Origin: an uncultured delta proteobacterium
Lineage (GTDB): Bacteria; Myxococcota; Myxococcia; Myxococcales; 40CM-4-68-19
Direction: 5' to 3'
DNA: 64,000 nucleotides
Assembly: GCA_903911145.1 (NCBI GenBank)
Contig: CAIWCD010000030.1
Coordinates: forward strand, 124,001-188,000
Each line of letters opens with the position of its first letter. Within the stretch, counting starts at the first letter, position 1. The notes below the pieces were generated by a model. That model was given only the letters and a program-made list of their open reading frames with translations, searched no databases and was not told the DNA's origin. Positions 53,679-62,400 of the stretch are shown here, piece by piece. The position numbers and the translations under genes are program-made.

Positions 53679-53805
53679 GGTGTTTCCTCGAGGAGAAAGA
53701 GCCTTCGCGGCGCCCACCGTTCAGGGCGCGCGCGGGGCGGCAAGCTACAGCAAAACAGGCGAGCGGGCAGGCGCATTCCGCGGCTTCGTTTCCGGCCCAG
53801 CGCTC

Positions 53806-53835
53806 TTGCTCAGCGCGCGGCTCTCTCGCTACTGT
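53806..53835 (+). promoter_or_regulatory. Possible promoter of the Ser/Thr kinase gene
   Basis: TTGCTC (53806-53811) and TACTGT (53830-53835) are 18 bases apart. The likely TTG start lies 9 bases beyond the -10, again implying little or no leader. Confidence 0.3.
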
Positions 53836-53844
53836 CCGCGCACC

Positions 53845-55377
53845 TTGCCCGCGACCACTCCCTGCCCGAATGAGCTGGCGCTCGTCGCCTACGCGCAGGG
53901 CCTCTCGAACAACGAAGCAGTCGCGACGCACGTGAGCGGCTGCGCGACCTGCCAGGCGAACGCGAGCGTGGCGAAGGTTCGCCTCCTCGATGCGACGACG
54001 ATGAAGGTCGCGCGAGTCGGCGGAGAAGAGACGCCGCGGGCGTTCAGCGATGACGACGCGGAGGTCACCGCGAAGAGCCAGCGCAAGCCGGAAGGCGCGG
54101 TCGTGCAGATCGATCGCTACGTCATCCAGGGCTTGCTGGGCGCGGGCGGGATGGGCTTGGTGTATCTCGCACACGATCCCAAGCTCGACCGTCGCATCGC
54201 GCTCAAGCTGGTCAAGCCCGAGCGCGCGTACGGTGCCGACGCGGAGCTGCTGCGCCAGAGAATTCTGCGCGAAGCGCAGGCGATGGCGCGCCTGTCCCAT
54301 CCCGCGGTGATTCAGGTCTACGACGCGGGCGAAGTGGGCGAGCAGGTCTTCGTCGCGATGGAGCTGGTCGAGGGCGGCAGGACGCTCGCGGATTGGCTCG
54401 CCGAAAAGCGGCGTGGCTGGCGTGAGGTGCTCGATCGCTTTCTCGCCGCGGGGCGAGGCCTCGAAGCGGCGCACGAGGCGGGGATTGTCCACCGCGATTT
54501 CAAGCCGCACAACGTGCTCGTCGGGAACGACGGCCAGGTGCGCGTGACCGATTTCGGGCTCGCGCGACTCGGCGACAAACGCGTCGAAGCCGCTCCCAGC
54601 GCGGGCGCGCGCGATCGCGGTGCGTCGCCGAGCGCCGATGGAGTTCCGCAGAATCGAGGCGCGCAAGATACGCTCTCTCCGTCGCGCGCGAAGCTGAGCG
54701 ACACGACGATCATCGAATCGGAGGCCCTCACGCGCGCCGGTTCGGTGATGGGCACGCCGGGCTACATGGCACCCGAGCAGATGACCGGCGACGCGGTCGA
54801 CGCGCGCTCGGATCTCTTCTCGTTCTGCGTCGCGCTCCACGAAGCGCTCTACGGCGTGCGCCCCTTCGAGGGAGATTCGCTGCAAGCGCTGCACGACGCA
54901 GTGGTGGCGCAGGAGATCCGCTTCACCAGCGCACCAGTTCCCGAGTGGGTGAAGCGCGCGGTTCTCTCGGGACTCAAGGCCGATCCGCAAGACCGTCCCG
55001 CGTCGATGAAGGCGCTGCTCGCCCGCCTCTCGCGCGATCCGGCGCGCGCGGCGTCTCTGGGGCGCGGGTGTTACTTCGGTAATACTGCTCGCAACGAGCG
55101 GGTTTCTTCTCGTGCGCAGCGCGCGTCGCGCGGGCGAGTGCCGCGGCGCCGAGCAGAAGCTCGCGGGGATCTGGGACGGCGCGCAGAGAGAAAAAATCCG
55201 CAGCGCGATCGCGGCCACGAAATTGCCCTACGCGGACGCGGCGTGGAACAGCGTCTCGAAGTCGTTCGATCGGTACACTGCCGAGTGGGTCGCGATGCGC
55301 ACCGACGCGTGCGAGGCCACTGTCGTGCGGCGCGAGCAGGCGCCCGATCTGCTCGAGCTACGCATGGCGTGCCTTGA
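53845..55377 (+). CDS. Ser/Thr protein kinase, N-terminal part of a frameshifted gene
   Basis: About 405 residues of true kinase, then an out-of-frame tail. The start is uncertain: TTG 53845 begins a putative zinc-finger anti-sigma-like segment (HVSGCATC near 34-41). The kinase domain runs from about 90 to 390 with GAGGMG, IALKLVK, HRDFKPHN, DFGLAR and GTPGYMAPEQ; the D and N residues needed for activity are intact. An insert of about 45 Ser/Ala-rich residues lies between DFG and APE. Just after it the frame is broken at the GGGG run 55059-55062. Deleting one G would join it to the TPR part downstream through a membrane helix. Confidence 0.85.
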   Translation: MPATTPCPNELALVAYAQGLSNNEAVATHVSGCATCQANASVAKVRLLDATTMKVARVGGEETPRAFSDDDAEVTAKSQRKPEGAVVQIDRYVIQGLLGAGGMGLVYLAHDPKLDRRIALKLVKPERAYGADAELLRQRILREAQAMARLSHPAVIQVYDAGEVGEQVFVAMELVEGGRTLADWLAEKRRGWREVLDRFLAAGRGLEAAHEAGIVHRDFKPHNVLVGNDGQVRVTDFGLARLGDKRVEAAPSAGARDRGASPSADGVPQNRGAQDTLSPSRAKLSDTTIIESEALTRAGSVMGTPGYMAPEQMTGDAVDARSDLFSFCVALHEALYGVRPFEGDSLQALHDAVVAQEIRFTSAPVPEWVKRAVLSGLKADPQDRPASMKALLARLSRDPARAASLGRGCYFGNTARNERVSSRAQRASRGRVPRRRAEARGDLGRRAERKNPQRDRGHEIALRGRGVEQRLEVVRSVHCRVGRDAHRRVRGHCRAARAGARSARATHGVP

Positions 55378-57097
55378 TGATCGACTGCGCGAGCTCGGCG
55401 CTGCATCGCGGCTGCTCGCGACTGCCGATGCCCAAGTCGTGACGCATGCCTCGTCGGTCGCCGCGGGTATCGCGCCGCTCGCCGCCTGCGCGGACGCACA
55501 CGCGCTTCGCGAGCCGACTGCACCGAAACGGGAGCAGCTCGCGCAGATCAATCGGATCAGCGACCGGCTGGCTGCTGCGCAGGTGGCCGGCAGAGCGGGC
55601 CGTCTCAAGCCCGCGCTCGCGGAGCTGCGCACTCTCCTGGCAGAGACACGAAAGCTGGACTACGCGCCGCTGGAGTCGACCATCCTGTTGACCGCTGCGC
55701 ACTACGAAGGCCAGAACGAGAACGAGCCGGCGGCGGAGCAGCTGTACATCGAGGCTGCGGCCGCTGGTCTGCGCGGCAGACAGGATCGACTGGTCGCACT
55801 TCCTTGGATCGCGTTGGCGGAGCAATTCGTTCGAGCCGAGCGTCACGACTCCGCCTCACTCGCACTGTTGCAGGCCAAGGCGGCGTCGAGTCGTGTCAGC
55901 GAAGATCTCGACGTCCAGATTCAACTGGGAGAGCTCCTCTCGATGGTGGAGCGATACGGCGGCGATCCGAACGAGGCGCTTCGGATCGCTGAGCGGACAC
56001 TGGCTCTGGCGCAGAGAGCGCCGGACCACATTCGCGGGATGGTGGAGGCGCTCGGAGAACTGGAGTTGGCGCAGGAAGTGACGGGCCACCACCAGCTCGC
56101 GACAGAAACTCAGCGACGGGCCCTGGGGCTGGTTCGACAGGAGTACGGCGCGGAGCATCCCGCTACGGCGTACCGGGAGCAGCGCCTCGCTGGTGGGGAG
56201 ATCCAGATTCGTCGTTCCGCCGAGGCGCAGATGCACCTCCTCCACGCGATCGGGATCTTCAAGCAGGCCTACGGTGAGGACAGCATTTCGGTGTCGGAGG
56301 GCTACATCGATCTGGGATACAGTGCCCTCAATGTCGACCCTGCGCGGGCGCTATCGTGGTTCAACCTCGCAGCGTCGCTGATGGCGCGCCGATCGCCCAA
56401 TACACGTACGGCTCAACTGGACGACTATCTTGGCTCCGCGCTCCAAGCGCTCGGGCGACTCGACGAAGCGCGGGATTATCTCGAGCAGGGACTTGCGCTG
56501 GCTGCGCGCCTCGACCCGGCACCGACGAACCCGCAGGCGCTCCAGCTTGCCATCGACCTCGGCTCCGTTCTGGTCGACCTGGGCAGCACGCAGAAGGCGC
56601 GTCCTCTTCTCGAGCGAGCGCTGGCGGAGGAAGAGAACAATCGAGGAACGTACATCGCTGATGCCCTCTTTCAGCTCGGTCGACTCGAGTCGGCGGAGGG
56701 CCACGTTGGTCAAGCGCGGCGATTGATGGAGCGGTCGATTCCTCTCTCTCGCGACGACGGTACGGACACGATCGACTCGATCGATCGCGAGCTGTCTCTC
56801 GCCGAGGTCGAGCTCTTCGAAGCCCCCGCGCAAGCGCTCGCACGCGTGGAGCGAATCGCCGCAATCCCTCTCCCAGAGCCGGAGATCGACGATCTGGTCG
56901 ATCGCGATCGCGCGCACTTCCTGCTCGCGAAGGCCCGCGTCGCCGCGAAGGATCCTGCGCACGATCTCGCCTCCGCGTTGCAGCTCGCGCACTCTGCGCG
57001 CGAGGGATACGCGAAGCGCGGCGCGCGATTCGGCAAGCAGCTCGCGGAGGTCGAGCGCTGGCTCGCCCTGAACGCAACGGGAGCGAAGACGCGCTGA
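55061..57097 (+). CDS. TPR-rich C-terminal part of the frameshifted Ser/Thr kinase
   Basis: This frame has no proper start of its own; read from 55061 it begins with a membrane helix (GVTSVILLATSGFLLV) that would follow the kinase if one G of GGGG (55059-55062) were absent. Then come several helical repeats from about residue 140 to 600, TPR-like (LAELRTLLAETRKLDYAPLE, LGSALQALGRLDEARDYLEQGLALA, LGSTQKARPLLERALAEEENN). In Myxococcota the order kinase-membrane helix-TPR is common and this part would lie outside the cytoplasm. If the shift is real, only the kinase without its sensor would be made. Confidence 0.8.
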   Translation, partial: GAGVTSVILLATSGFLLVRSARRAGECRGAEQKLAGIWDGAQREKIRSAIAATKLPYADAAWNSVSKSFDRYTAEWVAMRTDACEATVVRREQAPDLLELRMACLDDRLRELGAASRLLATADAQVVTHASSVAAGIAPLAACADAHALREPTAPKREQLAQINRISDRLAAAQVAGRAGRLKPALAELRTLLAETRKLDYAPLESTILLTAAHYEGQNENEPAAEQLYIEAAAAGLRGRQDRLVALPWIALAEQFVRAERHDSASLALLQAKAASSRVSEDLDVQIQLGELLSMVERYGGDPNEALRIAERTLALAQRAPDHIRGMVEALGELELAQEVTGHHQLATETQRRALGLVRQEYGAEHPATAYREQRLAGGEIQIRRSAEAQMHLLHAIGIFKQAYGEDSISVSEGYIDLGYSALNVDPARALSWFNLAASLMARRSPNTRTAQLDDYLGSALQALGRLDEARDYLEQGLALAARLDPAPTNPQALQLAIDLGSVLVDLGSTQKARPLLERALAEEENNRGTYIADALFQLGRLESAEGHVGQARRLMERSIPLSRDDGTDTIDSIDRELSLAEVELFEAPAQALARVERIAAIPLPEPEIDDLVDRDRAHFLLAKARVAAKDPAHDLASALQLAHSAREGYAKRGARFGKQLAEVERWLALNATGAKTR

Positions 57098-57135
57098 GCC
57101 ACACTGGGCGCTGGCGGGAGCGATTCCCTGCGCGG

Positions 57136-58401
57136 CTAATCCTCCGCAGTCATCTCGCGCGGCGCAGGCTCGGCCGCCACTTCCGCGGGCACCGAGCCAT
57201 CCTCGGGGAAGATCCGATCGAGCGCGGCCTTCACGTCGGCCACAGTGCAGAGCGTGGGCGCGAGCTTGCGGAACGCGAGCCCTCCGCGGCGGCCGCGCGT
57301 GTACCAGAGCAGATGCTTGCGCAGCTCGCGGATCGCGGCCAACTCGGCGGTCTGCTCGTTGAGCTCCTCGTGCACGTGCCCGCCGTTCTCGCGGAACGCA
57401 CGGCGCGGCGGCGCATCGGCGGCACGCTCGATCTTGTAGAGGCCGCGCTTGTCGGCCACCGCGAGATCGACGTGGCGCAGGATCATCGCGCGCCACTCGG
57501 TGAGCGTCACTTCCGGCGGCGTCTCGCCGCGCTCGAGCGCGAGCAGCTCACGAAAAATCCACGGGTGGCCGCAAGCGCCGCGCGCGATGCGAGCCGCGTC
57601 CGCGCCCGTCTCGCGCAGCATCCGCATCGCCGCCTGCGCCGTGAAGAGATCGCCCGAACCCCAGACGGAAATTCCGACCGCGCGCTTCGTCTTCGCGATC
57701 AGATCCCAGTCGGCGCGCCCACGATAGAGCTGCGCGCGCGTGCGCGGATGCAGACCCACGCCGACCGCGCCACCCTGCTCGCAGGCCTTCGCGATCTCGG
57801 GCGCGTTCTTGTGCTCTTCGTCCCAGCCCGCGCGAATCTTCACCGTGACGGGCAGAGGAGAAACCGCCTCGACCAGCTTGCGCACCATCTGCTCGACGAG
57901 CCGCGGATCCTTGAGCATCGCAGCGCCCGCGCCGTTGCAGCAGACCTTCTTCACCGGGCAGCCCATGTTGATATCGACCGCATCGACGGGGCCATACTTC
58001 TCGACCGCCACGCGCGCGCCCGCGGCGAGAATCTCGGGAATGTGGCCGAACACCTGGATGCCGAACGGCCGCTCGTCAGCGGGCCGCTCCAGATACGAGA
58101 GCGTCTGATCGCCGCCGTGCACGAGACCGAAGCTGGAGATCATCTCCGTGTGCGCCATCGACGCGCCCATCTCGCGGCAGAGCATACGAAACGGCCAATC
58201 GGAGACGCCCGCGAGCGGTGCGAGAAAATATCGATTCTTGAGCTTCAGCGGCCCCAGATTCACCGTCTGGATCGGCTTGCCATCCGCACCCGTGCTCGCG
58301 CTGCCGGACGCATCCGGCCCGTGCTGGGCGCGGCCCTCCGCATCTTTCGCGAAGGCCCGCGACGCAAACGGAGCCTCATTCTCGAGCGCCTGGACAGACA
58401 T
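57136..58401 (-). CDS. dusB: tRNA-dihydrouridine synthase (DusB-like)
   Basis: 421 residues from ATG 58401. FMN-dependent reduction of uridines in tRNA. The substrate/FMN barrel shows LAPLAGVSDWPFR near the start and the catalytic cysteine in INMGCPVKK, followed by GAGAAML, KIRAGWDEEH, HPRTRAQLYRG and GSGDLFT. The ARIARGACGHPWIF segment completes the family pattern. An extra N-terminal Ala/Gly-rich stretch of about 45 residues and an acidic tail are unusual. It is convergent with the kinase-TPR gene and divergent from the Cys-repeat lipoprotein. Confidence 0.93.
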   Translation of the reverse strand: MSVQALENEAPFASRAFAKDAEGRAQHGPDASGSASTGADGKPIQTVNLGPLKLKNRYFLAPLAGVSDWPFRMLCREMGASMAHTEMISSFGLVHGGDQTLSYLERPADERPFGIQVFGHIPEILAAGARVAVEKYGPVDAVDINMGCPVKKVCCNGAGAAMLKDPRLVEQMVRKLVEAVSPLPVTVKIRAGWDEEHKNAPEIAKACEQGGAVGVGLHPRTRAQLYRGRADWDLIAKTKRAVGISVWGSGDLFTAQAAMRMLRETGADAARIARGACGHPWIFRELLALERGETPPEVTLTEWRAMILRHVDLAVADKRGLYKIERAADAPPRRAFRENGGHVHEELNEQTAELAAIRELRKHLLWYTRGRRGGLAFRKLAPTLCTVADVKAALDRIFPEDGSVPAEVAAEPAPREMTAED

Positions 58402-58410
58402 GCCGCGCGC

Positions 58411-58438
58411 ATTACACCCGCAGCAGCACGCGGCGCAA
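58411..58438 (-). promoter_or_regulatory. Promoter of dusB
   Basis: On the minus strand TTGCGC (58433-58438) and TGTAAT (58411-58416) are 16 bases apart. The -10 ends 9 bases before the ATG, so the transcript would be almost leaderless. Confidence 0.45.
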
Positions 58439-58488
58439 TCCTGCTCCACCAAACATCTCGCCCGACGCGAAGACACAGGCCGGCGGAG

Positions 58489-58543
58489 CCCGATCTCTTT
58501 TTTCGCGCGGAGCCGCGCAGCGAGCACGAAAAAAGAGATCGGG
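58489..58543. repeat. Hairpin of the loop-box family, copy 3
   Basis: CCCGATCTCTTTTTTCG (58489-58505) and its perfect complement at 58527-58543 enclose a 21-base loop with the GCGCGGAG-like and CGCAGCGAGCA boxes found in the hairpins at 4168 and 24965. It lies between two divergent genes, so it is not a terminator for either. Confidence 0.8.
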
Positions 58544-58582
58544 TCAGCGGCCGGATAGTCACCTCGAGTAGAGTCGCCCTTC

Positions 58583-60412
58583 ATGCGCACACTCACTCGT
58601 CGACCCGTCGCCGCGCTGTCCGCCCTCCTCGCATTCGCCGCCGCGCTCTCGGCCTGCAGCAGCGCGTCCCCAACGCTCCCCGACGGCGGCCCGATTCCTC
58701 CCGGCGACACGCTCTGCACCAAGAGCAGCCAGTGCCCGGTCGGCCAGGGCTGCATCGGAAATCTCTGCACGCCGCTCCCCTGCGGAGGCTGCGACTCCGA
58801 CAAGGTCTGCTCGAGCGTGAGCAACACCTGCGTGCCCGCGCAGGGTGCGCCATGCCCCACGGTGGGCGGCTGCCCGCAAGGCTACGAGTGCAACTCGAAC
58901 AACGTCTGCGCCGCGCCGTGCACCATCGACACCGATTGCGCGGCAGGCCTCGTCTGCAACTCGAACACGGGCACCTGCGCGCAGTGCGTGTTCGACAGCA
59001 ACTGCAACACCGTCGCCGGCCATCCGCGCTGCGCGCCCTCGGGAAATTGCGTCGCCTGCCTGCAGCCGATCGACTGCACCACCGCTCTGGGCGCCGGCCA
59101 CTTCTGCGATCTCGGCACCAACACCTGCAAGGCCGGCTGTGAGTCGAACAGCGACTGCAATCTCGCCAACGGCGAGCGCTGCGCGGGCGCGACGACAACG
59201 ACGCCGGGCAAGTGCGTCCAGTGCACGCTCGCGACCGAGGCAACCGATTGCGTCAGCATCGGCGCGCCCGCTTGCGACTCGACGAACCACTGCGTTGAGT
59301 GCACCGCCGACAAGTACTGCGGGCCGGCCACACCGCGCTGCGACGCGATCGCCGTCTCGGACGCGGGCGTGACGACGGGCACCAACACCTGCGTGCAGTG
59401 CCTGCCCTCGAACAACGCGAACGGCTCCGACTGCGGCTACGTCTTCAGCACCGGGCCGAAGGATCCGCACGACGAGCTGGTCTGCGATCCGATCGCCAAG
59501 CGCTGCACCAGCGGCTGCACGAGCGACAAGAACTGCGGCTGCCCGGTCGATCCTGCGACCGGCAAGGAGACCAACTGCCTGCGCGAGTTCAAGCAGGAGC
59601 ACTGCGATCCGAACCGCACGACCAGCGCTGACGTCGGCGACGCCGGAACGCTCGGGGCCTGCGTCGAGTGCATCACCAACGCGCAGTGCTTCTGCAAGAT
59701 CGACGGCAACGGCGGTCAGGCAGATCCGAGCACCGGCACCGCGTGCTCGAGCTGGCTCAACGCCGGCGCGTTCAACGGCGCGCGCTGCCTCTCCGATGTC
59801 TGCGTGCAGGGCTGCGACACCAACGCAGACTGCCCGGCGAACCGGCTCTGCTCGCTCTCCGGACCGACCGCGCACCAGTGCGTCGAGTGCAGCTGCGCGA
59901 ACGAGACGATCAACGATTCGCCCGGCGGCACCTGCACGGCGAACTCGAAGAGCTGCGGCTGGTGCGAGAACCCGATCGTCAACGGCCAGCTCGGCGGATG
60001 CGGGCCGGTGGCCGACGAGAACGACGGCGGCTCGACCGCCAACGCACCTGCGAAGGTCTGCGATGCAAAGACGCTGACGTGTCGTCTCAAGCGGCAGAAC
60101 GAGGCCTGCTCGAAGAGCGTCGAGTGCGGCGATCCGCAGGACCCGACCATCGGACAGTGCATTCCCGGCATCGGCTTCTGCGTCGACTACACGGGCACGG
60201 GCACGAAGGAGTACTGCGCGGCCGATCATGCGAGCGGGCGCTGCGGGATCCCCTGCGTGAATCTGAGCAGCACCAACGATGCGTGCATCAGCGCCTCGGG
60301 AGATTGCCCGTCGGGCTCGATCTGCTCGCAGTCGACGGCGATCGATCAGCCGCTTCATGGAATCAACACCAGCGGCCACTACTGCGCCTCTGCTTCCTGC
60401 AATCATCAATGA
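58583..60412 (+). CDS. Cysteine-repeat surface lipoprotein
   Basis: 609 residues. A signal with lipobox LSAC (C25) is followed by a Ser/Pro linker, then by repeated Cys-rich modules (for example TDCAAGLVCNSNTGTC and NSDCNLANGERC) through to the end. Its modules resemble those of the protein at 1-2967. It is the first of three overlapping genes; its stop overlaps the start of the multiheme cytochrome gene (ATGA). A possible -10 TAGAGT (58569-58574) lies 8 bases before the ATG. It may be an outer-surface partner of the cytochrome, but this is only inferred from the operon. Confidence 0.85.
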   Translation: MRTLTRRPVAALSALLAFAAALSACSSASPTLPDGGPIPPGDTLCTKSSQCPVGQGCIGNLCTPLPCGGCDSDKVCSSVSNTCVPAQGAPCPTVGGCPQGYECNSNNVCAAPCTIDTDCAAGLVCNSNTGTCAQCVFDSNCNTVAGHPRCAPSGNCVACLQPIDCTTALGAGHFCDLGTNTCKAGCESNSDCNLANGERCAGATTTTPGKCVQCTLATEATDCVSIGAPACDSTNHCVECTADKYCGPATPRCDAIAVSDAGVTTGTNTCVQCLPSNNANGSDCGYVFSTGPKDPHDELVCDPIAKRCTSGCTSDKNCGCPVDPATGKETNCLREFKQEHCDPNRTTSADVGDAGTLGACVECITNAQCFCKIDGNGGQADPSTGTACSSWLNAGAFNGARCLSDVCVQGCDTNADCPANRLCSLSGPTAHQCVECSCANETINDSPGGTCTANSKSCGWCENPIVNGQLGGCGPVADENDGGSTANAPAKVCDAKTLTCRLKRQNEACSKSVECGDPQDPTIGQCIPGIGFCVDYTGTGTKEYCAADHASGRCGIPCVNLSSTNDACISASGDCPSGSICSQSTAIDQPLHGINTSGHYCASASCNHQ

Positions 60413-62400
60413 TCAGGGCGCGGGTTCTGCTGGTCTGTGCGGCGCTGTCTCTCTGTGGGGCAGCGTCGTCGCTGTCGTGCCGCGGTGTCTCCGATCGAAT
60501 CCCGCCGCCGCCGATCGACTCGACTCCCGCCGAGGTGCCCGGTGCTGCCGAGCGCGCCCAGCTTGGCTCCGCGCACATGCGGCCCTCGATGCCTCCGGCG
60601 GAAAAGAGCGATGCGCTGCTGACTCCAGAGGGCGACGCGGTGAGCGCCGCAGTGAATGCGGCGAAGGCGCGTCTGGCCGATGCGGGAGCCGCGGACACGC
60701 ACGTCGATGCGGGCGCAGTCGTGAGCGATGCGGAGGATGATGTCGCGACGCTGGTTCTCTCCTCGAGCGTGGCGGGAGAGTTGGTCCCGTGCGGATGCTC
60801 GCCCGATCAGCACGGAGGCCTGCCGCGCGCGGCCGGGCTGCTTGCGCAGTGGCGCCACGACTCGCCCGCGCTCGTCTATTTCGATGCGGGCGATCTGCTC
60901 TTCAGCAGCGCGGGCGCGCCCGTGGGTCCAAGCGTCGCGCAGACGATCTCCAAGGCGCGAACGTTGGCGCAGGGAGCGGCGCTGCTCGGCGCGGCCGCGC
61001 GGGTCGTGGCCGAGCGCGATCTCTCCGCGGGTGCACCCTTCGTCGCAGAGACGGCAGGCGGGATCCCGCTGCTCGATTCGGGCAGCGACCTGGCGGGCGC
61101 GCGCGAGACGTTGCTCGTCAAGGCCGGGCCGTCCGGAGTGCCGATCGGGCTCTTCGCGGGCGGGCTCGGACCGGCTCCGGAGAAATCGATCTCGACGCGC
61201 GCGACCGCGCTGCGCAAGGCCGGGGCGCGATTCGTTGTGCTGCTCCTGCACCCGCGCGGAGATCGCGCGCTTGCCGATGCGCAGGCGATTCTTCCCGCGG
61301 CCCGCGCGGCCGGCGTCGATCTGGTGGTGCTCGCGCATCGCGACGATCCCTCGCTCGATCCCAACGTCTCGATGCCGGGCGCGCCGCCGCTGATCGCGCT
61401 CGAGGGGCATGGCCAGTCGCTCCTGCGCATCGATCTGCATTTCCCGCATGACCTCGCGATCGGCGCGCCTGTCTGGATGCCGAAGAGCGCGGCGGAGAAG
61501 GAGAGCGAGCTGCGGACGCTTCAGCAGCGCAAGCAGATGTTGCAGGAGCGGATGAGCAGCGCGGAACCTGATCTCTCGCCGCAGCTCGAGGCGAAGATCC
61601 TCGAACTCGACACGCGCGCGCGCACCATCGAGAGCGCGGTCGAGCACGCACCGCCGGGCTCGGTCGTGCTGCAGGCGCAGTTCGTCGCGCTCTCTCGCGA
61701 GGTGCCGGAGGACGCCGCCGCGAAGGCGCTGATCGCGGCCTATGACAAGTCGGTTGCCGAGGAGAATCTCGCTGCGGCGACGAAACTTCCTGCCGATTGC
61801 CCGCGGCCCAAAGCAGGGGAGCCCGCGTTCGTTGGCGTGTCAGCGAAGAGCGCCGGGGCGAAGAGCTGCGAGGCCTGCCACGCGGACGAGGTGGCGTTCT
61901 GGGCACGCACGCGCCACGCACGCGCCTACGAAACATTGGTTGCAAAAGGCAAGCAATTCTCCTTCGACTGCATCCCCTGCCACACCACGGGATGGCAGCA
62001 GCCGGGAGGGGTCTGCCGCATCGATCGCACCGCGATTGGCGGACCGGGCGTTGCGACGCCGGCCGATCGGGTCGGGCCTGATGCGGACGAGCCGCTGCCC
62101 GCGCGCATCGCGCTCGGCCGCCAGGGCGTGCAGTGCGAGGACTGCCACGGGCCTGCCAGCGCGCACGCGAAGACCGGCGCAGATCTCGAAGAGGACACGC
62201 CGGAGTCTTCCTGCCGCCGCTGCCACGATCCGCAGAACTCGACCCACTTCGACTTCAAGCGCTACCTGCCGTGGATTCTCGGGCCCGGTCACGGCGAGCC
62301 GCTCACAGCCGGCGCCAAGCCGCGCACGCGAGGGGAAATTCGCGCGCACGACAAACTCGGTCCGAATGCGGCGCTGCGGCGCGCGCTGGAGGGAAAATGA
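60409..62400 (+). CDS. Tetraheme cytochrome c fused to a UshA-like domain
   Basis: 663 residues; the ATG overlaps the stop of the upstream gene. A signal with a lipobox-like LSC near residue 24 marks export. Residues about 105-370 resemble the metallophosphatase-like (UshA-type) domain found with multiheme cytochromes, starting LVPCGCSPDQHGGLPRAAGLL and with YFDAGDLLFSS. A coiled-coil segment (about 365-420) joins it to a cytochrome domain with four heme-binding sites: CEACH 487-491, CIPCH 521-525, CEDCH 576-580 and CRRCH 602-606. Relatives take part in extracellular or respiratory electron transfer. The ligand histidines of the phosphatase domain are largely missing, so it may be structural. 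Confidence 0.85.
   Translation: MIRARVLLVCAALSLCGAASSLSCRGVSDRIPPPPIDSTPAEVPGAAERAQLGSAHMRPSMPPAEKSDALLTPEGDAVSAAVNAAKARLADAGAADTHVDAGAVVSDAEDDVATLVLSSSVAGELVPCGCSPDQHGGLPRAAGLLAQWRHDSPALVYFDAGDLLFSSAGAPVGPSVAQTISKARTLAQGAALLGAAARVVAERDLSAGAPFVAETAGGIPLLDSGSDLAGARETLLVKAGPSGVPIGLFAGGLGPAPEKSISTRATALRKAGARFVVLLLHPRGDRALADAQAILPAARAAGVDLVVLAHRDDPSLDPNVSMPGAPPLIALEGHGQSLLRIDLHFPHDLAIGAPVWMPKSAAEKESELRTLQQRKQMLQERMSSAEPDLSPQLEAKILELDTRARTIESAVEHAPPGSVVLQAQFVALSREVPEDAAAKALIAAYDKSVAEENLAAATKLPADCPRPKAGEPAFVGVSAKSAGAKSCEACHADEVAFWARTRHARAYETLVAKGKQFSFDCIPCHTTGWQQPGGVCRIDRTAIGGPGVATPADRVGPDADEPLPARIALGRQGVQCEDCHGPASAHAKTGADLEEDTPESSCRRCHDPQNSTHFDFKRYLPWILGPGHGEPLTAGAKPRTRGEIRAHDKLGPNAALRRALEGK

Noticed and set aside
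53098-55218. Long minus-strand open frame crossing the MoxR gene and the kinase gene
   Set aside because: It covers two clear genes in other frames and reads as Arg/Ala/His-rich shadow sequence.
61930-61950. ACATTGGTTGCAAAAGG resembling the dispersed 17-mer
   Set aside because: It needs a one-base gap and breaks several invariant positions; it is ordinary coding sequence of the cytochrome.
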